In this document: in pieces, positions 19,842 to 29,944 of the stretch
Layout of the letters: each line of letters starts with the position of its first letter
Position numbering within the stretch: the first letter of the stretch is position 1
Source of the DNA: Triangularia verruculosa
Taxonomy: Eukaryota; Ascomycota; Sordariomycetes; Sordariales; Podosporaceae
NCBI GenBank assembly: GCA_033296885.1
Contig: MU864074.1
Span: forward strand, 1-38,986
DNA: 38,986 nucleotides
Direction of reading: 5' to 3'
Notes under the pieces: generated by a model
Seen by the model: the letters and a program-made list of their open reading frames with translations, nothing else
What the model was told of the DNA's origin: nothing
Databases searched by the model: none
Translations under genes and position numbers: made by a program

Positions 19842-22195
19842 ATGCCTTCCTCCAAACTTTTGTCGCTTCTCACCCTCCTTCCGGCTGCGGCTCTTGCGAC
19901 CGACAATGCCTCAGTGCAGCCGTCTGGATTGGTCCGTCACTCTCTGTATGCCCAAGAGGGTGGTTCGCTCTTCAGCAGGCACTCCAAGAGACAACTGGCA
20001 ACCGCCTCGTCGACAAAGCGGGCGGGCACTTTATACACGATCAACCTCAAGTTCGGAACACCGGGTCAATCTGTGCCTGTCCAAATCGATACCACACAAT
20101 CCGAACTCTTCGCTAACCCGCGATGTGCTACGTCGACCAATCCAACCTTTTGCTCCAGCCAACCGAGGTTTACCATGTCGAGTACCCTCATTGATCTTGG
20201 TGTGCAAGGCGCTCTGCAGCTTCGCGATAATGGTTTTGTTGACTTTCAATATGTGTCTGATTACATTGGCATTGAATGTAGGCTCTCCCCCCCATGTTTG
20301 ATTCATCCCTCAGATTTGACTGACGGACGTGTTTTGTAGCTGCCAGGATCACCCAGCAGATCTTTGGTGTTGCTTACAATAGTAACGGGCCGACGAACGC
20401 CATACTCGGCCTCGGCCCATCTCTTTCGGGCTGGGCCAATGGTTATCCCTTAGTTCTCGACAGTCTGGTTGCTCAAGGACACATTCGCAGCCGCGCTTGG
20501 AGTTTGGACGTGAAAGGATTCGCAAGCCAGAGCGGCTCAGTCATCTTCGGCGGTATTGATACCAACAAGTTCAGCGGGGAGCTGACCAAGCTTCCCATTG
20601 TCCCTGCGGCCCAATCTCCCGATGGATGGACCAGATACTGGATTCGTCTGGATGGTCTCTCTGTCAACAAGGCGGATGGGTCTGTCGTTGATGCTTGGGC
20701 CAAGCCTGATGGTGGTGCTGGTCAGCCGTTTGTGATCGACAGCGGCGCAAGTCTTACTGCCCTTCCTTCGTCCATCTACAACCAGTTTGTTGCGGCTTTC
20801 CCTTCGGCGACTGCCAATGATGATGGGACTTTGGTTATTGACTGCCCTACCGAGGGTGAGGGCGGATCCGTCAACTTCATCTTCGCTGGGAAGGTCATTA
20901 ACGTCCCCTTCACTGACTTTGTGTCCCGTGTCCCTGACACAAATACCTGTCTTCTGGGAGTTTATGAGGACAGCTTTCCTGTGCTTGGTGCCAATTTCCT
21001 CAGGGCTGCTTACGTCGTGTTTGATCAAGACAACCGCAGCATCCATCTCGCGCAGTCCGCTGATTGCGGTGCTCAGTCTCTTGTCGCCATTGGTATCGGT
21101 GCTAATGCTGTCCCATTGGTGACTGGTGCTTGCCCAGCTCCAGTGACCTCACCCACCACAACCGAGACCTCAACCACTACAGAAGAAGCGGCCACTGTCA
21201 CCACTGAAGAGCCCACCGTCACCACTGAGGAGGCTACCACCACCGCCACCGAGGAGGCCACTATCACCACTGAGGAGGCTACTGCCATTACCGAGTCTGC
21301 CACCGAGTCCGCGACGGAAACTGCTACTGAAGCCGAAGAAAGCGAGTGTGAGACAGAGTATGAGTCTGCTACTGAGTCTGCTACTGAGACCGCTACCGAG
21401 TCGGCCACCGAGACCTCGGCTGCCGAGCCATCCATCACTGCGACTGAGACCTCGGCCATCGAGACCTCTGCCGTCGAGACTGCCTCGTTCCCCATCACCA
21501 CCACTGCTCCTCCTCTGCTCACCATCACTTACACCGAGACCTCGACGTCGACCACCACCTCGTGTCCTCCCTCTGTTCCCAAGTGCCCCGTGGGCTCCGT
21601 CACCATTGTCACCCAGGTCATCACGGCGACCACCTCGATTTGCCCTCAGACGACCGCCACCTACACATTCCCTGCCGTCAACCCATCCAAGCCACCTGTC
21701 GTTGTCACCCTCACTCCGGTTGAGCCACTTCCCGCCCCTGTCACGGTCCCCGGATGCAGCTGCACTGCTTCTCCATTTCCCACTGGCACTGGACTTGCCC
21801 CCGGGCAGCCCACGACCTTGGCGACTGTGCCTCAGGCCCCTGGCACTGGTGTGCCTCATCTTCCCAGCGCCGGTGTTCCCCGCGTCCCTGGCACCGATGT
21901 TCCTCATGTCCCAGGAACCGATGTTCCTCATTTCCCGGGCATCGATGCTCCCCAAGTTCCGGCTACTCAGGTCCCCCAAGTTCCTGGCACTCAAGTTCCC
22001 TACCTCCCTGGAACTGGCATCCCCCCTGTCCCTACACATCCTTCGCACGGTGGCCAGAACAGGACCAACCCCATCCCCACCGCTGTTCCTCCTCCGGCTC
22101 AGATCACTGAGCCTGTGACGGCCGGGTCCGCCAGGATGATGGCGAGCTGGGGTGCCGCCGCTGTTGTCGGTGGTGTCCTTGCTGCTATGCTCTAA
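19842..22195 (+). CDS. Yapsin-like, GPI-anchored aspartic protease family protein with altered first active-site motif
   Basis: Two exons, 19842-20277 and 20340-22195 (62-nt intron, acceptor TTGTAG), give 763 residues. There is a signal peptide (MPSSKLLSLLTLLPAAALAT), then KR sites at 49-50 and 59-60 as kexin-type propeptide cleavage points. The pepsin-like (A1) fold follows. The second catalytic loop is normal, FVIDSGASLTALP with Asp279. The first reads VQIDTTQSELFANP, with Thr-Gln replacing the Gly-Ser of DTGS after Asp83. The segment where the flap (YGDGS-like) should lie is short and reads DFQYVSDYIGIE. Next is a ~150-residue Thr/Glu-rich stalk, then VPxVPGT-type proline repeats, and a C-terminal GPI signal (SWGAAAVVGGVLAAML). 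It is a cell-wall or plasma-membrane surface protein; whether it still cleaves peptides is doubtful. Confidence 0.85.
21160..21470 (+). repeat. Thr/Glu/Ala/Ser-rich codon repeats in the protease stalk
   Basis: The sequence repeats ACC ACT GAG GAG-type codons, then GAG TCT GCT ACT-type codons, giving TTEEATT and ATESATE motifs. It is a probable O-glycosylated spacer between catalytic fold and anchor. The long minus-strand open frames here are shadows of this composition. Confidence 0.7.
21835..22030 (+). repeat. 30-bp-scale VPxVPGT repeats in the protease
   Basis: About nine imperfect copies of a ten-residue unit of the type VPHVPGTDVP lie just before the GPI signal. They form a proline-rich extended spacer of variable copy number. 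Confidence 0.7.
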
Positions 22196-23953
22196 TTCGG
22201 ATGGGAAGTTCTTGTATTTACTTCGGTTGGAGGCGTGATACTTGGAAGTTGGAGAAGATTTCTGGTTGATGTTTTGGTTCATGTTAATTAGACGGTGGTT
22301 GCAGTGCTTAAAGTTTAGACAAGACAGATAATTTTATTAGTTAATGCCTATCGAACGAGTTTTCCATCCCCCACCTGCCCTGTCCTGTAATGTCTCAGGA
22401 AGGAAGGCACGACTATCATATTGATAAGATAAGAACGGATCCCCGACTGTGTGAAGTGTTAGAGGTTCGACTCAGGTCGTCATAACTTTAGTTTATGACA
22501 TTCAATGTTTGCTCAAAATTGTGCCTTCAAACAACCTCGGCATGTCGCAAAAGTAGGTCATCGGACGGAAAACGATTAGGGGGCGGAAATTAAAGTTGGA
22601 AAGTATTGACAACGCATGCAGTGAACTTCTTGAGCCGCCATCGATGATGTTCAGCTGGCGGGTCAACGTCCGACCCTCAGCTACAGGGATCAAAATCGCT
22701 AGCGGCAGTTTGGGCGATCCTGGACCCTGCATCTCTCCATGTTTTACCACCAACATACCAATCATAGACCTTGTTTTGAGAAGGATCCAGACCGCCGGTG
22801 CCGCCGTCATCCAGAAAAGAAGCTTTCCCAAACGGAACATCAGCTCCGGTCAGGTCCACGTAAATATTGGTCCCTATTGATTCGTTAGGTATCATGGGCA
22901 ATCCCTCTCTTCTTCACTGCCTTCTGACTAGCCTTTGATCTCTGGTGACTCCACCATAGACTCGTTTTCCACCCATCTCACTTCAGTCGCTCTTTTCACC
23001 GTGAAGCAGGGTTCCATGTTGTTGTCAGGGTTTGCCTGGCTTCAAGTGGCAGCAGCAGCATGCTGCCGGAGCAACAAGTGCCTCAAGGGTGACTTCGCCA
23101 GTCGTCACCAACAGCGTTTGGAGATACCGACGTGCTAAACTCCATCTTTGCTCTAATTAGCCGTCGTCTCCTCAAGTCTTGAGGGATCTCTGGATTGCTC
23201 TGCCAACCTTCTAGATCCTAGATGATGGGCTCCATACGCCCCCGCGTCCCACATGCGGCCACCTGCCGTGCGGCTTGTCTCTTGTTGCTTGATTGTGATA
23301 CATCCTGAGGAGTTTGGAACCCAGGCACGCAGTTATCTTGAAGGATGTATTGAACTGTGAATACTGCTGAACAAAATAAAAGGTTTGAAAAGAGCGTACA
23401 GGACCATAGTTCTATCCCACCAGGTATTCTATCTATCTGTCAGACCTATCCGCTAAGCTCTCTTAGCAACCCGCTCCTTGGCCTGCATGTAATCTCTTAA
23501 ATACTAGGCACCTTAGTGAACTGCTCTATTAACTCCCAACTGCTCCCACGAGCCTTGCCCTGATATCTGTGATACTATCCTTTTCGATAAGTCTTCGACA
23601 AGACTATTCTCGAGAGAACGGGCAGGTATATCTGCTGACGGTTTGGACAAACTCTGAGCAAAGAAGACGTAGGTCGTTTTGTCTATTGTATGGTATCTTA
23701 GGATAATGTGCAAAGTTAACAACCCATAGAAATGTTCAAGGGAAACGAGAGAAAAAGAATTAAAGAAACGAAAGGCAATTTCCCAACCCAGTGACTACCA
23801 ATCCACGCTCTTCAGGGTATTGTTAGACGCTTAAGGAATAGTCTCTCCAAACTCCGATAACCAATGCCGGGGCTGACGGTGCCGTGCATACCTCATTACG
23901 TCCAACCCACCCAACCCTCATGAAATCTGGCGTTGACATTTATATAGACACAA
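22196..23953. other. Long region without a clear gene
   Basis: In 1758 bp between two convergent genes only short open frames occur. The best candidate is listed at 22677-22895. No repeats, transposon ends or RNA genes were recognised, and base composition is ordinary with no RIP signature. Confidence 0.4.
22677..22895 (-). CDS. Hypothetical small protein or gene fragment
   Basis: A 72-residue frame starts at ATG 22895 and ends at 22677. The peptide is Asp/Gly-rich with good complexity (IYVDLTGADVPFGKASFLDD, then GGTGGLDPSQNKVYDWYVGG) and ends in FDPCS. The sequence just downstream stays open in another frame to 22502, so this may be part of a longer, frame-broken gene. No signal peptide or known motif was recognised. 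It could also be a chance frame. Confidence 0.25.
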   Translation of the reverse strand: MIPNESIGTNIYVDLTGADVPFGKASFLDDGGTGGLDPSQNKVYDWYVGGKTWRDAGSRIAQTAASDFDPCS

Positions 23954-25345
23954 TCAGTGGAAGCCCATCTCCCTGTTCTTTTTTTCACGCGCTATCCCAT
24001 CGGCGTCCATGTGCATGCTGTGCACGTGCCACTCGGTCGTGACCTTGATATCCTCCTCCGGAATTGTCGGGTTGGCGTCCCTCCTCACGGGTGCACCGCC
24101 AGCCCCTTCAGGGGTACCAATGATCTCCTCCTCGGAGCCGAAGCGTGTATACATTGTCTCGGCAGGCAGCGAGAGCGGGTGGTTGAATTTCTTGTTCTTT
24201 TTAGAGAGGGTCGTCATCTTGAATCTAGAATCGTTCTTGGTCTCCCCCAGCGCCTTGTTCTTGGTGCTGCTCTGTCCGTAGGAGCTGATTTTGCCATTCG
24301 CGCTGCGGAAGGCACTGAGGATGATCGGGAAGAGGACGGGAATGTTGGTGACTAAAACGGCGACAAACGACTCACGGCACGACCACTCGCCCGTCAGTTG
24401 CGGCCCATTCTTGTTGTTACCGAGCACGTAGCCGCACCGCAGGCCACCGAACACGGCCGTGACAAACCCTCCGCAGAACATGACGCAGAGGCCAACCTTC
24501 TTGCTCATGGCGATGCGCGCGCTCCAGATCATGGGCATCGGAATGGTTATGATGTAGAAATCGGTCGCGAGGTTCGTGGTAATGACTATTAGTGCCTTTG
24601 TACGAGAAACGGCCGTTTGGCAAACATCTGTCATGTCAGTTTATTAACACGAGCTAATTAGACCTAGAGCATGGAAGCCAACGTACTCCCTGGGTTAGGA
24701 TATATCTGCCAGTGCTGATGTACCGGCCAGCAGACAAAGAGGATGCCGAAAAAGGTAGCGAAGAACGTGAGGCCGACAAAGACGAAGCCGATGTTGATCT
24801 TGAGCGACATATTTCCCACGCCGTCGCCAAGACGCTTGAAGAAGAAGAGCCAGGCCAGTTTCAGCACCCAAAGAAGGGTGATGTACACTAGCCACCCAAA
24901 CAGCTGCGTTTTGGAGCCCTCCACACGCATAAAGTACTCGCGGCTGGAGGGATCCAAAGCTGCGCGCTCGGCTTCGGTCATACTGCAAGACGAGGTTGTG
25001 AGTCAAACATTGCCCCATCGAAGGAGCTGGCATGCGACGGTGAGAAGACATACCCGCTGTTAGCTAAGCCGTTCCACACTGCGCCAACATAGTGGGCGGT
25101 TGCTGTCTCGGCCGTGTACAAAAGCTGCCGGGCAGCAAAGTTAGTTTCTCGCCAACATTTCACCTAAATCAACAGTAAGCTCTGCAGACGGCACTCACAA
25201 TGGCAATGACCATGAGAAAATCATCGGGCTTCATGTCACGAAGGCCCAGCTGCCACCATCGCGCGATGAATCGGATTGCGACCACGACAATATCGATGCC
25301 GAGATAGGTCCATGCCTCGATGGTGAACGCGGCCAAAGACGGCAT
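23954..25345 (-). CDS. Pth11-like / fungal rhodopsin-domain integral membrane protein
   Basis: Four exons, 25345-25199, 25124-25054, 24982-24687 and 24627-23954, give 395 residues; introns of 74, 71 and 59 nt have donors GTGAGT, GTATGT and GTACGT. Several membrane helices are visible, including FGWLVYITLLWVLKLAWLFF, INIGFVFVGLTFFATFFGIL, ALIVITTNLATDFYIITIPM and VGLCVMFCGGFVTAVFGGLR, with a WQIYPNPG stretch before the fourth exon. The order and spacing match the seven-helix membrane domain shared by Pth11-type receptors and the wider fungal rhodopsin-like family (PF20684 type). The start leaves no N-terminal CFEM domain. The last ~130 residues are a hydrophilic tail with KNDSRFKMTTLSKKNKK and an acidic EEEII. 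The role is probably surface sensing or membrane-associated; the ligand is unknown. Confidence 0.82.
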
Positions 25346-26915
25346 GGTGGGCTATGTTGGTGATGAAAACCAATAAGACAAAAGAAACATAACACTGAAA
25401 GTAAAGACAAGATCAGAGGCAGTAAAGAGCGTCATGTCGTTTATCCAATTTTTCGTTCCGTCTTTGCAAAATTTGCCCCTGAAATGCCATGAGAAATTCA
25501 ACTTAAGGGGAGTAGTGGACCCCGGCAATTAAGCATTAAGGTCAGTAAAAGCCGCCGGCAACCGGCCTTATTTCGCATAGTTGAGGTCACTGAGCACGAG
25601 TTTTTCTGGGATCGTCATGAAGAGAGGTGGAACTCCGACCCTTGCACTTCGCATCTCCGTACATCCGTACTAGGTATATACAAATGAACTCCGATGATCT
25701 GTAACGGTTGAAAGGGTCTTCGGACGCACCTAGGTAGAGATCTTCAAAGGATTCAACGGTTTCTTATACGCCCCTGAACTAGCCCAACACTCGATACAGT
25801 ACTAGCAAGGCGTGAAACTCACCCAAACCAGGTGGCCCACACAAGACACTAATGCAATCTTGAAGAGCGCCGATACTATGACAGATCTCCGAGCAAGCGC
25901 CGTACCTTAGTAAGACTAGGTTCTTATACTATGCTCGTGCTCCGCAAGTTCTTCCTCTGCTCTTCCCAATGCTGAACGATTCTCTAACACGCAAATGTAT
26001 GTGTTTTGGACGCAGGAGTGAGCATGAAAATTGAAAAAGAGAGCGGTGAGGCGAGCCTCGGGACAGCAACCTCCCAAACATAACCAGGTCTCCCCGGCTC
26101 AGATACCGCCAAGATTGGACGCAGGCCAGGAGAACCCGGCTTGGGACGTCACCAAAAATTCCCGAAGACAGCCAGCCTAGCCATATCTGGCAGAGATTCT
26201 CAGAAAAGTAACAATACAAGGTCAACCAAAAAAGCAGCAACCAAAATCAATGAAAGAAGCTCTCAGTGCTTCCCCGGGGTTCTGGAAAGGAGACAGGCTC
26301 CGCGGAACTTCCCGTGTTTTCGAAAGCCCTTATACTCCACCGTTGAATGGTGGTTAATTACCTAGTGCGGAACTTCCCCCGCCTATTCTAGCCAATTGAA
26401 GAGGCAGGGTTTTGGTATAAGAGGAGCATTGAGCTGCGGAGGTTCCACCTCTTTACCATATAAATCCACACTCTAACGTCCAGAGTCCACACCATCTGGA
26501 GCCTCGAGAAGCTGTCAGCAGGGAGCTTCAACTGAATCCTTCATCAAGTATTGGTCAGTCGGTGTGCCGATCTCACGCTAACAAAAAATCAAGGGTTGGA
26601 GTGACGCAAGCCCAGTTGTGGGTCCTGTTTTCCAGGAGAAAGCCGGGCATGATGGTCCGTCGCCGGGCTTCTGGTGGAGAGTCGGAAGCCCGATCAACAC
26701 AACCACAGAGAGGAGGCCATGGGGCTCTGACAAGTGAGACAAGGTGGATAACCTTCTGCGGCAGAGGTGCTTCACGACATACAACCCCTCTTCCCGCTCT
26801 CGACTGCCGGCTTGGCCGGGGGAGTCGAGGGAAGGAACCCTTAAAGCGAACTGTCTCCGGTTGTTGTACCACTGCAGCTGCTTGACATTCTACCTAATCA
26901 ACAAAACTTTTCAAG
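25346..26915. other. Divergent intergenic region, no gene seen
   Basis: These 1570 bp separate the membrane-protein and aldehyde dehydrogenase starts. Short open frames (for example 26141-26365 and 26562-26885) have no recognisable product and lack supporting splice signals. A TATA box candidate is listed at 26459. No repeat or RIP island is apparent. Confidence 0.4.
26459..26464 (+). promoter_or_regulatory. Candidate TATA box
   Basis: TATAAA occurs within CCATATAAATCC, 452 bp before the aldehyde dehydrogenase start. If used, it implies a leader of about 420 nt, or a 5' UTR intron. This is a weak, context-based call. Confidence 0.25.
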
Positions 26916-28472
26916 ATGGATATCACGGTAAGAAGGATCCGTGTAGTTCCGACAACTTGCTGTTCAACCGCTGACCTGACACCGGCAGACGTACCCTGGC
27001 AACATCATCAACGGCGAGTTTGTGCCGACCCCGACAACGCGGCACTCGATAGACCCGGCCACCGGCGAGCCCCTCTACGAGGTCCCTGTGGCCCGGAAGG
27101 AAGACTTGGACGCAGCCGTCGGCCATGCGCGCACCGCCTTCAAGACATGGGGCAAGACAACACACGCGGAGCGGGCCAAGCTCGTAAGCGCCTTTGCGGA
27201 TGCGATGGAGGCAAACCTTGATAGCATCGCGAAGCTGCAGACCATGGAGCAGGGCAAGCCCCTGGGCCTCGCCGAGACCGAAGTCAAGATGACTGTACAA
27301 TGGTTCCGTACCTTCGCGACCATGGAGCTCTCCGACGAGGTGCTCGACGACACCGAAGAGCGCACAATCTATTCGACTCGCGTCCCTCTAGGCGTCGTCG
27401 GTGCCATTGTCCCCTGGAACTGGCCCATCCTGCTCGGCTTCGGCAAGGTCGGTCCGGCTTTGATGACGGGTAACACCGTCATCATGAAGCCGTCCCCATA
27501 TACGCCATACTGCAACCTGAAGCTCGGCGAGCTTGCCATGTCCATCTTTCCCCCAGGTGTGTTCCAGGTTCTGAGCGGAGACGACAACCTTGGCCCGTGG
27601 GTAACAGAGCATCCCGGTATCAACATGATCAGCTTTACCGGCTCCATCGCCACGGGTAAGAGGGTCGCCGCGAGCTGTGCCAAGACACTGAAGCGCTACG
27701 TGCTGGAGCTGGGTGGCAACGATGCTGCCATTGTGTGTGACGATGTCGACATCGAGAAGTGCCTGCCCAAGATTGCCACGCTGGCTTTCCTCAACTCGGG
27801 CCAGATCTGCATGTTGGCCAAACGTATCTATGTCCACGAGAAGATTTACGACAAGTTCCGCGACGCCATGGTCGAGTTCACAAAGAACAACGTCAAGACA
27901 GGCGGCGGCTTCGAGCCCGACGTTATGGTTGGTCCTGTTCAAAATAAGATGCAGTAAGTACACTGCCATCTCGCCATTCTGTTGTTATGGTTCTCTAACC
28001 CCCACCCCCCCTTAGGTTCGAGCTCGTCAAGGAGCTGTACGCTCAGATTGAAAAGTGCGGCTGGAAGGCGGCGCTGGAGGGCAAGGTGCGCGAGACGTCC
28101 AAGGGCTACTTCATCGAGCCGGCCATCATCGACAACCCGCCCGAGGACTCGCGAATCGTCGTGGAGGAGCCCTTTGGGCCCATCGTCCCGCTCATGAAAT
28201 GGTCGTCCGACGAGGAAGTCATTGACCGCGCCAATGCCCTCGAGACGGGGCTGGGAGCTTCAGTTTGGAGCAAGGACCTGGTTCGGGCAGAGAAGATGGC
28301 ACGCCAGATCAACGCCGGCAGCGTCTGGGTCAACTCGCACTTTGACGTGGCACCCAATGTGCCGTTTGGCGGACACAAGGAGAGCGGTGTGGGTGTGGAG
28401 TGGGGTATTGAGGGATTCAAGCAGTTTACCAACTCGAGAAGCGTCTGGGTGTGGAAGAAGGTGTTTAACTAG
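26916..28472 (+). CDS. Aldehyde dehydrogenase (NAD(P)-dependent)
   Basis: Three exons, 26916-26927 (a four-codon mini-exon, MDIT), 26989-27953 and 28016-28472, give 477 residues, the normal length for this superfamily. Signature residues are all present: the Asn of PWNWP (N148), the general base Glu in VLELGGND (E244), the nucleophile Cys in NSGQICMLAKRIYV (C278), and the cofactor loop EEPFGPIVPL. FTGSIATGK marks the Rossmann-fold turn. Introns are 61 and 62 nt with GTAAGA and GTAAGT donors. It resembles fungal relatives of bacterial AldA-type enzymes, which oxidise aliphatic or aromatic aldehydes to acids; the substrate is not deducible. No targeting signal is seen, so it is probably cytosolic. 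It has no obvious pathway partner among its neighbours. Confidence 0.93.
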
Positions 28473-28552
28473 GGGCCCAGGACTAAACTTTGTCCTCCTT
28501 CTCTGTTCCAGGTTGACCAAGAGAATATTTTCCCAGGCAGCAGACTTCCTTG

Positions 28553-29290
28553 CCGCTAAATGACAAACTGAATGCCCTGGTGCACCGGTCTGACCTCCAA
28601 GGGATGGATACCAAGCTTGAGGATGTCCATGTGAAGCTCAGCACAGTGACTCAACGTGTGAATCTCCAGAAGATTGATAATAAACTGGGCAACGTTGGCT
28701 CAACAGACAGCTGTGCAAACTATCGAGGATAAGTTAGATACCCGGATCTTCAAGACCTTGCTACTAGGTACCAAGGTGGACGGTTAAACAATCGGATCTC
28801 CACGGCATGACCACACCGATAAGGAAGTTGGCCCACCAGTCTAGTCTCGACTAAGTGACCAAGCTGAGACGATCAACGGGCTCGGGGCCATGGCTCAGCA
28901 CGATGATGTTGACGGTCTAGCCAAAGAGGTCCACGAGCTCTTTGAGGCCTTTCTCGGTTGGTCCACGACACTCGACCTGGAGGACATTGCCCGGTGTTGA
29001 AAAGATCCTGGCCGAGGTTGAACCAGTGGCTAAGTAGTCAAGCCTCGAGGGACTTGTCAGCTCTCTTGAGAAAATGTCTCTCAGAGACCAGACATTGAGA
29101 AGGCCAAGCAGGACATCAGTGGGCTGTCCGTGCACAAAGCGGAAAAAATTGTACACTTCCTCAGCATCGTGGCAAGTAGTCTGATTTCGAGAATGTCGTT
29201 GGCTCCATCTCGGCCCTCATTGAAAGGTTTGAGTCTCAGGAGACTCTGAATAACCTGCGTGCGGAGCTCTCCGAGTATTCCTGTAAGCAT
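28553..29290 (+). pseudogene. Decayed coiled-coil protein gene fragment
   Basis: The stretch after the dehydrogenase carries pieces in several frames with heptad-like, charged sequence: DLQGMDTKLEDVHVKLSTV, LQKIDNKLGNV, TIEDKLDTRIF, then LAKEVHELFEAF and SLEGLVSSLEKMSLRDQ. Stops and shifts separate them, and no start codon or splice pattern joins them. The units look like repeats of a 30-45-bp coiled-coil module (D-L-x-x-M/I-D-x-K-L). Composition is normal rather than RIP-like, so decay was by ordinary mutation. I cannot name the parent family. A second coiled-coil remnant lies at 37406-37846. Confidence 0.45.
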
Positions 29291-29944
29291 TAGACCTAAA
29301 TTAAGAGTTTTCGTGAGAGGGTTGATGCTCTCGTAGTGGAGAAATTAAATATCAAGTATAGAACTTGTAGGTTGTTCTGGCTACCTAACGAATTTGGCTG
29401 AGCAGGGTCGCTATTTTCAGGAGTCTTGACAGATCCTAGATCCTTATCGTATTCCTTATCTCTCGTTTGGCCCGTGCCACCCCCGCGCTTCCCCACGCTT
29501 GTGATCGCGTTTCTGTCTGACACTTTCAGATCATGGTGGTATAGAATTGAAGTTCTCAAGAACACTGATTTCTAATAGAGTCGAGATATCCGGGGTTCAT
29601 CTCAGACTGACTCCTGCTTTAACCTCTTCGGCCTAAATAGTGTGCTGTGACGAGTAATGCCCTACAGTGCTTAAGCACAGTGTGGAAATATACCCCCTAG
29701 CACAGTGAAGAAAGTACGGAGTGAACCTCGGTGACCAGCCACGCGCTAGCCAGACCCTGAGAAATCCCCTGGACATCTGTCACGCGTTTCACTGTGTGGG
29801 GCCCCACCCAGTTCTGGAAGAATCGGTGGCATTTGTCCAACAGATTCCCAGTTTTTGACTTTACACCATCAACCAGCAGTCAGGAGACAACAGCATACAA
29901 TCGAACCAACCTCAATTCAGCCCAATAGTACGCACAAAAGCATT
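29291..29944. other. Upstream region of the P-type ATPase gene
   Basis: There is no gene in this stretch. It should include the ATPase promoter. A 12-bp perfect palindrome is listed separately at 29796-29807. Confidence 0.4.
29796..29807. promoter_or_regulatory. 12-bp palindrome upstream of the metal ATPase
   Basis: GTGGGGCCCCAC is a perfect inverted repeat 138 bp before the ATPase start codon. Its symmetry could suit a dimeric regulator, but no second copy was seen in front of the NRAMP gene and chance cannot be excluded. Confidence 0.2.

Noticed and set aside
21170..22282. Minus-strand 370-residue and plus-strand 256-residue frames over the protease
   Set aside because: They are shadows of the Thr/Glu- and Pro-rich repeat codons. 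No start context or domain, and the protease frame has the signal, catalytic loop and GPI signal.
26562..26885. Plus-strand 107-residue frame upstream of the aldehyde dehydrogenase
   Set aside because: Low-complexity, no homology recognised, and an overlapping open frame on the other strand. It most likely lies in the leader or promoter.
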